Shown here piece after piece: positions 31,606 through 41,467 of a stretch of 64,000 nt of DNA. This DNA comes from Tillus elongatus (taxonomy: Eukaryota > Arthropoda > Insecta > Coleoptera > Cleridae), in NCBI GenBank assembly GCA_964006375.1, contig OZ023264.1, positions 175,207,510 to 175,271,509 of the forward strand, read 5' to 3'. Each line of letters starts with the position of its first letter. The first letter of the stretch is position 1. Made by a program: the position numbers and the translations under genes. A model generated the notes under the pieces. It was not told the DNA's origin and searched no databases. It was given only the letters and a program-made list of their open reading frames with translations.

Positions 31606-31715
31606 TGATTGTGGTTGCCCTTACTTGGTGAAACTGGTCCATACTATATACAGACTTGGAGACTACTTCTCTGGCTTCACTGTTGGGTTAGATGTTTTCG
31701 AATGTTGTTCAACGT

Positions 31716-31753
31716 TTCTGAGACTAGTTTCGCGGCTTGTCGGCATTCTCAGG
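31716..31753 (-). ncRNA. Degraded hammerhead motif in PLE A
   Basis: CTGAGAA instead of CTGAGGA, stem II GCCG/CGGC-like, GAAACTAGTC intact. The G8 to A change should impair it. Confidence 0.35.
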
Positions 31754-32094
31754 TAGATTAAAATTGAATTAGTACGAAATCATGACAACTACAAATTAAG
31801 ATCTGTTGCTATGTTATGATATGATGTTTTTATCAAAAAATTGATCAAATTTAAAATAAAATAAAATGAAACACAGATGACGGATGAGGCTTTCAAAATA
31901 TCTACGTGATGTATGTCAATATTTAACATAAAAATAGAACTAGCGTATAATAACTATAATAACAGTTATAACAATTAAATAATTAACAATAACAGTAATA
32001 AAGCAGTCTCTATACAACGAAAGTATCGACATATATCAACTCATTATCTTATTACAACTTTTTTTAAAGAATAGTTCAATTTATTTTCTTTGAC

Positions 32095-32936
32095 TTATTT
32101 AATTAGAAAGAACAATAACAAAAAAAAAGGGGAATACATTAAATCAGTTTGCTCATTTAAAACAAGGTAGCTATTGTCGTGTGTGTGCTTTTTGACTTCC
32201 AAAGCTTCAAAAAAGTCTAGTTTACGTTTGTCAATACAAAAATTCAGTGGTTGTATGCGGTTATTTACTGTAGGTCTATGTTCGGTATCAATAATATGTT
32301 TTGCAAATGTAGATTTGTCAGCGTGGTTATTTCTAAATGCAAAAATATGTTCCTTGTATCGGGTGTTAAAATTTCTAGAAGTTTGGCCTATGTAGATTGC
32401 ATTACAATGTGTACAAGCTAATTTATAAACTCCAGCTTTTGTTAAGAAACAAGATTTTTCTTTCGCGTTAAATAGTAAATCACGCGTCGTGTTGTACGAT
32501 TTAAAAGCTACCTTTGTATTTGTACAGGTATTTAAAATTTTTGAAATGTTTTCTGAAATGGTACCAAAATAAGTTATCGAAACGTACCTGTTGTCTTTTA
32601 TGTCTCTAGTATTTGGATAAATTAAATTAATCGCTAATTTATATTCTTTTCTCTCGATCATTTTACGTATTATTTTGACAGAGTAGCCATTATTAAATGC
32701 TGTTTGCTTAATTATTGAAATTTCTTTTTCAAAATTGTTTTATGATATACGTATTGAAAATGCACGATGTATCATAGAATGGTAGGCTGACAGCTTTTGT
32801 GAAAAAGGGTGACATGAATCGTATGGTATGGTTGTGTCAGTGTAAGTTGGATTCCTACATATTGAAAAGAACGATTCTATAACTTCTTTTGGTACTATTT
32901 CAGAAAACATTTCAAAAATTTTAAATACCTGCACAA
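32095..32936 (-). pseudogene. PLE polymerase C-terminus with GIY-YIG endonuclease
   Basis: Two stretches (32740-32934 and 32095-32661) are in one frame and are separated by a single in-frame TAA at 32737-32739. The upper part, KPTYTDTTIPYDSCHPFS-like (here RNPTYTDTTIPYDSCH), is the PLE segment after the RT palm. The lower part has KAGVYKLACTHC, then IYIGQTSRNFNTRYKEH, the GIY-YIG signature with its Arg, and a later KRKLDFFEALEV. GIY-YIG endonucleases nick the target for PLE reverse transcription. Finger and palm catalytic motifs are absent, so this is a 5'-truncated copy. Confidence 0.85.
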
Positions 32937-33098
32937 ATACAAAGGTTGCTTTTCAATCGTACAACACGACGCGTGATTTGCTATTTAACGCGAAAGAAAA
33001 ATCTTGTTTCTCGACAAAAGCTGGAGTTTATAAATTAGCTTGTACACATTGTAATGCAATCTACATAGGCCAAACCTCTAGAAATTTTAACAACTGAT

Positions 33099-33298
33099 AC
33101 AAGGTCACTATGTGAAAAGTGAAACCTGTGATGAGCACTAATAAGTACACTTGGAGTACCCAAATCACCACAATACATATTTCAGAGACCTTACGATCGC
33201 TTTATTCTTCCTCTGAAGATGTTGACATGGTCAACGAAATGATCGAAAGGTCTCTGAAATATGTGTTGTGGTGATTTGGGTTCTCAAAGTGTACTTAC
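33099..33298 (+). mobile_element. Short palindromic PLE-end insertion with hammerhead
   Basis: ~200 bp inserted into copy B between the codons for RNFN and TRYK. The host sequence GATACAAGG occurs on both sides (about 33104 and 33300), as in a ~9 bp target duplication. Arms at 33127-33195 and 33241-33298 are inverted copies (CCCAAATCACCACAA against TTGTGGTGATTTGGG). A hammerhead lies at the centre. No coding capacity. Confidence 0.6.
33209..33252 (+). ncRNA. Hammerhead ribozyme motif
   Basis: CTGAAGA (33213-33219), T, perfect six-pair stem II GTTGAC-ATG-GTCAAC, GAAA (33236-33239), then TGATCGAAAGG. The stem III side is altered (the inverted arm reads GCGATCGTAAGG), so activity of this copy is doubtful although the core and stem II are intact. 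Confidence 0.5.
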
Positions 33299-33892
33299 CC
33301 GATACAAGGAACATATTTCTGCATTTAGAAATAACCACGCTGACAAATCTACATTTGCAAAACATATTATTGATACCGAACATAAACCTACAATAAATAA
33401 CAAACCAAAACATTTTTGTATTGACAAACGTAAACTAGACTTTTTTTAAGCTTTAGAAGTCAAAAAGCACACACACGACAATAGGTACCTTGTTTTAAAT
33501 GAGCAAATTGGTTTAATGAATTCCCTTTTCTTGGATATTCTTGTTTCTAATTAAATAAGTCAAAGAGAATAAATTTAACTATTATTTCAAAAAAGTTGTA
33601 ATAAGATAATGAGTTGCTGTATGTCGATACTTTCGTTGTATAGAGACTGTTTTATTACTGTTATTGTTTAGTTATTTTATTGTTATGACTGTTATTATAG
33701 TTATTATAGTTCCATGTTTATGTTAAATATGGACATACATCACGTAGACATTTTGAAAGCCTCAACTGTCATCTGTGTTTCATTTCATTTTACTTTAAAT
33801 TTGCTGAATTTTTTTATCAAAACATCATATCATAACATAGCATCAGATCTTTATTTGTAGTTGTCATGATTTCGTACTAATTCAATTTTGAT

Positions 33893-33931
33893 CTGTCTGA
33901 GAATGCTGTCAAGCAGCGAAAATAGTCACAG
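33893..33931 (+). ncRNA. Degraded hammerhead motif in PLE B
   Basis: CTGT stem I, CTGAGAA (G8 to A), stem II GCTG...CAGC, GAAA followed by ATAGTC, then ACAG closing stem I. Same G8 change as in copy A. Confidence 0.4.
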
Positions 33932-33999
33932 AAACGTTGAACAACATCCGAGAACATCTAACCCAACAATGAAGCCAGAGAAGTAGTCTCCAAGTCTGT

Positions 34000-34910
34000 A
34001 TATACGATTTTTTATTTTTCCTTGGGATTTTCTGAATAATAATATAATACAAAATTCACTAAAAAATCTGTTTCTCGTCTAGATGTTTTTAAATACAAGT
34101 AAAATAGTTCAAGCTGCTGAATAGGCTACGTCCAACAAATCAAAAGAAAGCAATTTTCAGTAGCTTGCTTTATCTGATATTGACAAACGCAGATAGATAA
34201 ACAAATAACAAAATTGAACTTGTATTTTACATACTACAGGTGAAAGCAAAATCATCAGAACAACCAAAGGCAATTTCGAGCTGTTTAGGTCCCTGCTGAG
34301 AACCAAAAACAAGGCCTAGGCTAATACAAACGCGAAATATGTAATGTCAGAACATCGGGGTAGGCCCTGCGAGCAGCGCAGGCAGGCAAAGCCAACTCGA
34401 TGGCGCGCGCGATTCAGTAGAACGATGTACGCGCTTGAGGAATCATCGGTCCATACCTCCTTTCACTTGCTCCTTCAGCAGAAAACGCATACGCGAACAC
34501 TCTAAATACGCGCTCTACCACACCGCAAACATGACTTCTAACCTAAAAGGACAGTATTCCTCTAATGATGAACTTTTTTGTGTGTGAAATTAGGACTTTT
34601 GTAATTCGGCAAAACGTACTTGTTGGATTTTAAGCAATTTGCATTTTAAAATGTCGTTTTAGAAAGTGAATTTTTTAAGTGTCTGTGTTCCAAACTAAAT
34701 ATATTACAGAACAATTATACTAGTGTTGTTAGAGAAATATACCATAAAGGAATTTTAAAGAGTTTTTATAAGGGGGGTGTTAGGTTCAAGAAAATATGAA
34801 AAACCTTGTTAAGAATTTTTAAATAATTATAATCAGTGAGTGTTGTAATAATAATTGTGTATAAATGTGCTGTGTATTTATTGATTGTGTTTATGACATG
34901 CTAGGATGAC
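34000..34910 (+). promoter_or_regulatory. Putative host promoter and 5' UTR region
   Basis: No repeat family of the window matches here. 34340-34530 is distinctly richer in G+C and CpG (GATGGCGCGCGCGATT and others) than the surroundings. A TCAGT initiator-like site occurs at 34414-34418. I see no convincing TATA box or DPE. The region lies just upstream of the candidate signal-peptide exon, so a promoter is a reasonable but unproven reading. Confidence 0.35.
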
Positions 34911-35046
34911 ATGATAGTGTTCAGTGGTGTGATTCGGCTGTTTTTTGCCTCATTTTTGGTTGTTTTACCTCGAGTTTCACCTGGTTTCAGCGGACACAGC
35001 AACAACATAGACGAAGGAACCTCGACAAACGAGCTGGATAGGCCGA
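34911..35046 (+). CDS. Putative first coding exon of a secreted or membrane host protein
   Basis: ATG at 34911 (G at -3) opens 45 codons plus one base. The start is MIVFSGVIRLFFASFLVVLP, a short basic-capped n-region and a hydrophobic core of ten or more residues. This fits a signal peptide with likely cleavage around PGFSG. A polar stretch follows (HSNNIDEGTSTNELDRP). At 35047 a strong donor GTAAGT gives a phase-1 intron, common after signal-peptide exons of extracellular modular proteins. Read through, the frame stops four codons later, so splicing is required. It is the only stretch with exon-like properties outside transposons. I do not recognise the protein; no downstream exon is visible. 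It could still be chance. Confidence 0.45.
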
Positions 35047-35400
35047 GTAAGTTTTAATTGATTACACAAATTAATCATTTATACACAGTTACTGAGTAAT
35101 CAAGATCTGACCCCCAAGTGTGTATGTGGGCAGGGCCGTTACCTTTGCGTTTAAATGCAAAGTTTGTGAAGTTTGCCCGGCATTAACCGGAAACTTACAT
35201 AATTCCGTGGCCAAAGCTACGGCTGAAAGCACGGGACTGAAACTTAGATTGGTGTAAGCGATTTTATATAGTCCTCAACACACTGCTGTTCCTCATTTTA
35301 CACCCCTGAGAGGCTTAAGGGCTGAAACAAGTTAGACAACAGGTTTTTTTTTGGTCATTTTCATAATTCAGATATAATTAGCAATATTATATAACATAAC
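35047..35400 (+). other. Putative start of host intron
   Basis: Begins with donor GTAAGT. No repeat or coding signal until PLE material at about 35405. Confidence 0.4.
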
Positions 35401-35470
35401 GCCTGGGTTTGGCATGTTTAAGGAAAAATTAAAAGGCTTTATCTACCAGACAACTGTTTTTATTCTTAAC

Positions 35471-35510
35471 CCTATGCGTTTCGACCCATTATTGCGTCAC
35501 CCTCAGGGGT
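35471..35510 (-). ncRNA. Degraded hammerhead motif
   Basis: CTGAGGG (A9 to G), stem GAC...GTC, GAAACGCATAGGG. The A9 change should impair cleavage. Confidence 0.35.
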
Positions 35511-35541
35511 TTAGACTAACAGAGACAAGAAATAGTCTAAA

Positions 35542-35582
35542 CCCCTGAGGATGGCTCAATAATGGGCCGAAACGGGCAGGGT
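35542..35582 (+). ncRNA. Hammerhead ribozyme motif
   Basis: CTGAGGA (35545-35551), stem II GGCTC / GGGCC with loop AATAAT, GAAA (35569-35572), then CGGGCAGGG. The cleavage-side triplet is GCA where the family has GTA, so the core is intact but the scissile side is mutated. Confidence 0.45.
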
Positions 35583-35739
35583 TGAGAATAAAAACAGTTA
35601 CATACAGACTTGGAGAATACTTCTCTGGCTTCACTGTTGGTTTTCGTTTCTATAGGTGAAGAACGTAGCCAGCGCGTAAGCTAACTGGAGTAAGTGGCCC
35701 CTATGAATTCTGGGTGTTCCCGGATGTTCTTCAACGTTT

Positions 35740-35778
35740 CTGTGACTAGTTTCGCTTCTTGACAGCATCCTCAGACAG
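35740..35778 (-). ncRNA. Hammerhead ribozyme motif, best-formed
   Basis: Minus strand: CTGT (stem I), CTGAGGA (35768-35774), T, GCT...AGC stem II, GAAA (35750-35753), C-TA-G stem III, GTC, ACAG closing a perfect four-pair stem I. All core positions are conserved. It lies in the 3' region of PLE copy C, in the same place as the mutated cores of copies A and B. Confidence 0.62.
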
Positions 35779-36139
35779 ATAAAAATTGAATTAGTACGAA
35801 ATCATGACAACTACAAATAAAGATCTGTTGCTATGTTATGATATGATGTTTTCATCAAAAATTTTTTATCAGATTGAAAATAAAATGAAACACAGATGAC
35901 AGATGAGGCTTTCAAAATGTCTACGTGATGTATGTCAATATTTAACATAAAAATAGAACTAGCCTATAATAACTATGATAACAGTTACAACAATAAAATA
36001 ACTAAACAATAACAGTATAAAAGCAGTCTTTATACAACGAAAGTATCGATATAAATCCACTCATTATCTTATTACAACTTTTTTGAAAGAATAGTTAAAT
36101 TTATTTTCTTTGACTTATTTAATTCGAAAGAAGAATATT

Positions 36140-36535
36140 CAAGAAAGGGGAATTCAACAAATCACTTTGCTCGTTTAAAACAAGGTAGCTATTGTCGTGT
36201 GTGTGGTTTTTGACTTCTAAAGCTTCAAAAAAGTCTAGTTTACGTTTGTCATTATGAAAATGTTGTGGTTTTATGCGGTTATTTACTGTAGGTCAATCTT
36301 CGGTATCAATAATATGTTTTGAAAATGTAGATTTGTCAGCGTGGTTATTTATAAATGCAGAAATATGTTATTTGTATCGGGTGTTAAAATTTCTATAAGT
36401 TTGACCTATGTAGATTGCGTTACAATATGCACAAGATAATTTATAAACTCCAGCTTTTGTCAGAGAACAAGATTTTTCTTTCGCGTTAAATAGCAAATCA
36501 CGCGTCGTGTTGTAAGATTTAAAAGCTACCTGGTA
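36140..36535 (-). pseudogene. PLE GIY-YIG endonuclease, degraded (copy C)
   Basis: FKSYNTTRDLLFNAKEKS, AGVYKLSCAYCNAIYIGQTYRNFNTRYK, then a stop at 36368-36370 (TAA where copies A and B read GAA). It continues NNHADKSTFSKHIIDTE and RKLDFFEALEVKNHTHD with further changes. The 5' limit is at ~36535, where another PLE-like end (CTTTTAATTTTTTCTTAAAC) begins. Confidence 0.8.
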
Positions 36536-36600
36536 GTGAAAGACTTTTAATTTTTTCTTAAACATAATTAGCAATTAACTTTGTAAAGTTATACTTAAAT

Positions 36601-36686
36601 ATACACTCGATGACCATAAATTAAGACCACAGGCACTGCGCGAAGATATGTTGGGAAAATGCATTCATTGCTAGTCTATATATTCA

Positions 36687-36690
<4 letters not shown>
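36601..36690 (+). mobile_element. Possible Tc1-like TIR fragment
   Basis: ATGACCATAAATTAAGACCAC resembles known Tc1-type TIR ends (the XAAATTAAGACCAC type). No second end found. Confidence 0.3.

Positions 36691-36768
<78 letters not shown>
36689..36768. repeat. (TA)n tract
   Basis: 80 bp of TA. Confidence 0.97.
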
Positions 36769-36799
36769 TAATATGTTAGAACTTCCTGGAATCAGCTAT

Positions 36800-37040
36800 T
36801 TACAAGTAAAAAACAACTTTTCTTGTAAAAGCTTTCGTCATATTTGTATTGCTTCATCAGTCACGAAAATAAGTACAAAATTAAATATACAATAACTGGC
36901 TGACTAAAAAAATTGTGCTAAGCACCTGTAAAGTTACTCAATTCACCACATCACGTTTTCCGACCGATCGTTTCGCTAATAAACTTACCGAAGGAATGGT
37001 CAGGTCTAAAAATGTTTTTTGGTGAATTGTGTTCTCCATT
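36800..37040 (-). mobile_element. PLE terminal fragments with two degraded hammerhead-like cores
   Basis: 36820-36868 (minus) has CTGATGA and CGAAAGC but no convincing stem II. 36958-36998 (minus) has stem II and GAAACGATCGGTCGG but CGGTAAG in place of CTGATGA. AATTCACCACATCACG is related to the flank of the 27440 and 33130 PLE ends. Confidence 0.4.
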
Positions 37041-37066
37041 TTGTAGTCGTTAAATAAATACAAATT

Positions 37067-37442
37067 CTGGACGCAGAAAGTTCGATATGGTAGTTAATTT
37101 TCATAGAAATGATCTGGCAGCAAATATTTTTTTAATTAAATACTTATAACTTTGTTTCTTGTAACAGATAGACTTATATTTTTGTGTATAGTTTACATTT
37201 TATAATCTAAATCTACATACCAAATTTGATTACCATAGCTTTGTTATTTCGAAGATACAAAATTTTTCCGAAGAAAAACCCAACATTTTCCCGGGAACCA
37301 GGTCCCATTTATCTGACTAACAAACTTGTTCAAGGAACTTACAAAAGAAAGGTATCTGCCCAACTTCATCAAAATCGGCTTATTACTTTTTGAGTTAGGA
37401 TTTCCCCGTTAGTGAATTTCTTCTACGAAAATTCACTAATAA
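37067..37442. repeat. Small (TA)n-family derivative lacking the TA array
   Basis: Starts with a diverged module (GGACGCAGAAAGTTCG) and ends with the hairpin AGTGAATTTCTTCTACGAAA and its return arm. The type-1 flank (CTTACAAAAGAAAGG) runs straight into the hairpin with no (TA)n and with the GAGTTA flank directly joined, so the array and the CCCCTAGAAC block are deleted. Confidence 0.5.
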
Positions 37443-37767
37443 TGTAGGGGCGTACAAACACAATTTATATGGTGGTGGTATATCTTAAAATTCATGAAAA
37501 TAATATTTTCACTTTTTACAGCTATAAATTATGTGACAACATAATGCTATAGAGTACACACTTTGATTTATTATCAAAATAACTGTCAAAATATAGGATT
37601 ACTAAGTTAATTTGCCTTCTAGTGAATTTTCTTTAACAAAATTCACTAACGAGGAGATCCCGACTTTTGAATTTTGAAAAAATTTCTTCAAATGAGCCCA
37701 AATTAGAACCCCTTAAACCCATATCCGGGGTCACTTAAAAATGTTATAAGTTTATATATATATATAT

Positions 37768-37956
37768 TAGATGGAATAAGAAGAAGCCAAACAAATTTGG
37801 TATGTCAAAACTAGAAGAATGTTACATTTCGATCAAGTTTTGAAGCAGTTTTTGGTGGAATTTTATTAAATTATGTTAATATACAGCACAAGCCTCAGGC
37901 TTATTGTGTAGACATGTTGTACGATTTATGATAATAAGTAAATAAATAAATAAATA

Positions 37957-37960
<4 letters not shown>
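37768..37960 (+). mobile_element. Possible LINE 3' end with (AAAT)n tail
   Basis: A ~190 bp segment ends in tandem AAAT units and splits the TA array of a type-1 repeat. CTCAGGCTTATTGTG followed by TGTACGATTTATGA and an AAAT tail resembles RTE-type 3' ends, but no coding part is present. Confidence 0.4.

Positions 37961-38050
<90 letters not shown>
37961..38050. repeat. (TA)n tract
   Basis: 90 bp of TA directly after the AAAT units. Confidence 0.97.
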
Positions 38051-38052
<2 letters not shown>

Positions 38053-38891
38053 GTATCACACCGATAACTCAAAAAATAATAGGACGAATTAGATCAAATT
38101 TGGTGAGTGCCTTCCTTTTGCAAGTGGCTTAGATAAGTTCGTTATCCAAGAAAATCGCCCTAGGCTTTTCCGAAAAATTTTGTGTTTTCTTGCTGAAAAA
38201 ATCTCCGGAAATTACAAAGTAAGGGCAACCAAATTTGGCACGCGTGTTTGTATTATAAATGGTAACCCACGTGCCAAGATCTAAGTCTGTACGTTAAAAG
38301 ACAAAAAAGTTATAGGTATTTAAAAAAAAGGGGGTTTCCTCAAATCGTCAAGGTCGTGATTTGAAACGTGAAAATTCGCAATATTTAGACAAAGAACCTG
38401 AAACAAATACGGACTAGGTAAAGAAAATGTCGAAAGAAGAGTATTCTTCAAACCCTTCAGTTTCAGCTTTAGCCGCCGTTGTCCTTCATTTTACTAAAAT
38501 ATTTAGAGAAAATTCATTTCAAATAGACTCTTTCTCTGATGCTTTGGCTGTAGGTTTAGTTAAGTTGATGCTTTGGCTGTGGGTTTAGTTAAGTTTATGG
38601 TTTAACGGTCTATAAATTTAGCTAATTTTCATAGAGAAAATTCGTTAATTAGGAGAACGCGACGTGTCAATTTTAAAAAGATTTTTTCAAATGAGCGCAA
38701 ACGAGGCCCCCCAGAATGCATATCCTGGTTTACTTTAAGTTTTTATCTGTTTGCATATATACAAGGTGACGCTTTTCTACGGTAAAGCTCAATATAGTTG
38801 TTATTATACAAGATATGAGAAAAAATTGTATACGTTAATTATAGGGTGTCTTAAGCTGCATGTTGTAAAAATATGTTGACAATCACAGGAT

Positions 38892-39211
38892 GGTCGTTGG
38901 TGATCCCTACAATTTTTTTTTCGAACAGCCTCATATTATTACGATTTTGCATTTTTTTTGGAATTATAATGCATTATTGTAAGAAAAATAATAGAAACGC
39001 AGTAAGTGCGTTTTGGTAGCGAACTTTCATTAAATCCTTCAAATTTCAATAGGTCGTTGGTGATCCCTACAATTATTTTTTTCGAACAGCCTTATATTAT
39101 TACGATTTTGCATTTTTTTTAAATTATGATGCATGATTGTTAGAAAAATAATAGAAACGCAGTAAGTGCGTTTTGGTAGCGAACTTTCATTAAATCCTTC
39201 AAATTTCAATA
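38892..39211 (+). repeat. 160 bp tandem duplication
   Basis: The unit beginning GGTCGTTGGTGATCCCTAC recurs at 38892 and 39052 with few changes, duplicating a terminal module (CGCAGTAAGTGCG). Confidence 0.85.
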
Positions 39212-39429
39212 GGTCAATTTGCTATTAACCTAAGGTTTGTTGGCTAGGAAACCTGTTTTCTTTAAGTTTATTTTCGGGAAATTCGTGTATATTTTCAAAC
39301 AATAAGTAATTTTGATAAAATATGGTACACTGTTTCTACTACATAGGTTATACCGGTAACCAGATTGATGCCTGCTTGCATTAGAGAGACATTTGTATTA
39401 AAAACATTTTAATAAAAATTCACTTCTAT

Positions 39430-39935
39430 AGTAATAGTAACAGTTTATTGTGACAATAACAGTACAAAGCGCCTTATTCTACTTGTGCTTGCAAACAGCG
39501 CAATTTAATCAGTTTTCACGTTGACATTTCAAATTTCTTGACAATGACACTTTTCTAATTTGACAGTCTTCAAATTTTGATCAATAGACAATAATTTCTT
39601 TTTAAACGTTCCGTCTTTCTGTATTTAACCAAAACCAAACAATTTCCATCAGTCTGTATCACACCGTTACTCTTTCCAAAACTTGAATTTTCTATTTTAT
39701 CCAAATATTGACGTTAAAATTGTATGTTTTGTTTCGAAATTGACACATAACTCATTATATATAGAGACGAAATTATTTTGTATTCCTGTTAGTGACTATC
39801 GAGATAATAAATATATTGGAAAGGCTTAAATAAAAAGGGATAGTTTTCTTTTATTTGTAAATAGCCGATTCCTACGAAATTATAAGATTTTCTTACAAAA
39901 ACGTCTGCCAATTATTCCAGTCATTAATATATACA
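39430..39935. other. Unassigned DNA
   Basis: No repeat family or coding signal recognised. Confidence 0.4.
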
Positions 39936-39940
39936 GAGTG

Positions 39941-40860
39941 CCCCAAACTGTATGGGAATGTATTGCTATCTTCGTTGTTATTAGAGATAGGGAGACGGTT
40001 AAATTAGTAATGTTTTGTAGAATTTTATGCTCGTTCCAAATATGACTTGTATTTTGCCCTGTCTCATTTCGTTTTCGAAATTATAAAAAAAACAAAGTTT
40101 GTCTTTTTTTTCTTCAATATCTAAGTAGGCGTTAATCTAATATGTCTAAGACTTGCACATTATCAGGACACTTTTTACAGAGTAATCTTTTTGTGCTATT
40201 GTCAACTTTGGATTGTCATTTGTTTTTGAGCTACATCTATCAACGTTTGTTTTTATTATGGCAGCCATATTGGACTTTTGCTCATGTGATAGACTGTGAA
40301 AAGAGCTTTCCAATGATGTACAACATGCATGAGAAATCTTGTACTTGCACTGACAATTTTGAGAAAAACCGTTTTGAGGATAGCAGGCTATGAAATCCCT
40401 GGTATAGGATTTCATAGCCTGCTATACCAGAAAACACATGACAAAAAAAGCGTTCAAAAAGTGGTAGGCCATGGAGTCTAATAATAGACTTCTACTTTTA
40501 ACATAATTTTCCGTAATGAGTCACGATTAAAAAATATTGTGATTTAATTTACAACAATTAATTAGGTAATAATGCTAGGTAATATTAGGTGAAACAGTTT
40601 AATAACGAAACCCGGCACAAACAAATAGAAACATAAAATCCACAAAACAACACATTTAGAAACGGAACTCAACAAATAATAAAATATTAACTTAAAAATA
40701 CACTAAATAGAAATTTGTTCAATATGGTCGCAGTTTTGTTCAATGCACTTTGTACAACTTTTTGAAACATGCCTGTAAATTCTGGTGAGGGTGTTTTGGT
40801 TGATATGAATTTATACACATCATTCTTCACAGTCCCCCAAAATTGAAATTTTTGTCGCCG
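39941..40860 (-). mobile_element. Mariner-like element end plus transposase C-terminus
   Basis: Starts CAGAGTGCCCCAAACTG, a mariner-type end after TA. 40142-40510 matches 59299-59675 closely and is the shared sub-terminal region of the family. A transposase C-terminus follows on the minus strand, truncated near 40850. A short repeated and inverted patch (GCTATGAAATCC) sits at 40388-40425. Confidence 0.6.
40687..40845 (-). pseudogene. Mariner transposase C-terminal fragment
   Basis: FWGTVKNDVYKFISTKTP and FTGMFQKVVQSALN are the segment that follows the third catalytic Asp (LDFFLWG in relatives). Residues before FWGTVK in this frame are unrelated repeat sequence. Only the tail survives. Confidence 0.55.
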
Positions 40861-40904
40861 ATGCGATACTTCTACACGTGACCATGTGGAAGTAAAAGTA
40901 AAAA

Positions 40905-41340
40905 GTTCGGGACGCAGCAAGTGCGTTAGGGTAGTGATTTTTTATTAAATGTTTCAAATTTGAATAACTAATTTTTCTATCAACAGGCAAGGTATTTTAT
41001 TGGGCAACATACTTACCAAATTTCATTAAAATAGCTTTGTAACTATCGTAAAAAAAATTTTGTTCGAAATAAAACTCAAAATTTGAATAACTCAATTTTA
41101 TATAAACCTAAAAAGTTGATTTTTGGTACCTAGTAATGTCTTTTGCAAGGAAATATATCTACCAGATTTCATTAAAATAGCTTTGTAGCTTTCGGAGAAA
41201 AACATTTTTTCGAAGGAAAACTCCAAATTTTCTCGGTAAACCTTTTTTCCTGGCTAACAAACACATCCAAGCCATTAATAAAATAAAGGCACTTGCCGAG
41301 CTTCATCGAAATAGGTTGGTAATTTTTTGAGTTATCGGTT

Positions 41341-41374
<34 letters not shown>

Positions 41375-41455
41375 TTTGAAAAAAATTCAAAATATCACCA
41401 CCTATACCTCTCTAATAGTGAATTTTTTTAATAAAAATTAACTAATAAGTATATT
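40905..41455. repeat. Type-1 (TA)n repeat, shortened
   Basis: Module GGGACGCAGCAAGTGCG (40911), reduced interior, flank GAGTTATCGGTTGGA, only ~30 bp of TA (41343-41372), then a GTGAATTTTTTTAATAAAAA hairpin at 41419-41443. The shortest array in the window. Confidence 0.65.
41343..41372. repeat. (TA)n tract, short
   Basis: 30 bp of TA. Confidence 0.95.
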
Positions 41456-41467
41456 AATAAAAAAGTC

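Larger units (their letters stand above)
31610..32936 (-). mobile_element. Penelope-like element, copy A (3' part)
   Basis: The minus strand carries the end of the RT/linker region, the GIY-YIG endonuclease and a ~450 bp 3' region. The 3' region contains a degraded hammerhead (31716-31753) and terminal sequence at 31630-31685. The 5' part is missing: at 32936/32937 it joins copy B head to head. Confidence 0.8.
32938..33555 (+). pseudogene. PLE GIY-YIG endonuclease, interrupted (copy B)
   Basis: 32938-33098 encodes FQSYNTTRDLLFNAKEKS, AGVYKLACTHC and IYIGQTSRNFN. After the insertion, 33299-33450 encodes TRYKEHISAFRNNHADKS through RKLDFF, then a stop (TAA where copy A has Glu) and ALEVKKHTHD. 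Matches copy A except for the insertion, that stop and minor changes. Confidence 0.8.
32937..33990 (+). mobile_element. Penelope-like element, copy B (inverted to A)
   Basis: It reads in the plus direction away from the junction with copy A and covers only the endonuclease region and 3' region. It is interrupted by a ~200 bp insertion (33099-33298). 3' end near 33990 (AGTCTCCAAGTCTGTATATA). Confidence 0.8.
35405..35625. mobile_element. PLE-end palindrome with two hammerhead cores
   Basis: The left arm starts TTTAAGGAAAAATTAAAAGG; AACCCTATGCGTTTCG and CCCCTGAGGATGG are inverted mates. Back-to-back cores are at 35471-35510 (minus) and 35542-35582 (plus). Same terminal family as 58374-58617 and 61835-61940. 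The right arm runs into PLE copy C at about 35600. Confidence 0.6.
35600..36535 (-). mobile_element. Penelope-like element, copy C
   Basis: Minus-strand endonuclease remnant plus 3' region, colinear with copies A and B. The 3' terminal sequence (ACTTGGAGAATACTTCTC on the plus strand) lies at 35608; an extra ~70 bp near 35640-35710 is not in copy A. Confidence 0.75.
37617..39430 (+). repeat. Type-1 (TA)n repeat with LINE-tail insertion and duplication
   Basis: Order: hairpin (37619-37646); GAGGAGATCC block; short TA; foreign segment 37768-37960; (TA)n 37961-38050; CACACCGATAAC flank; interior; 160 bp tandem duplication; terminal part ending AAAAATTCACTTC at ~39425 with the outer module lost. 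Confidence 0.65.

Noticed and set aside
36820..36868. Hammerhead with CTGATGA and CGAAAGC
   Set aside because: No stem II pairing and no cleavage-side match; kept only as a PLE-end trace.
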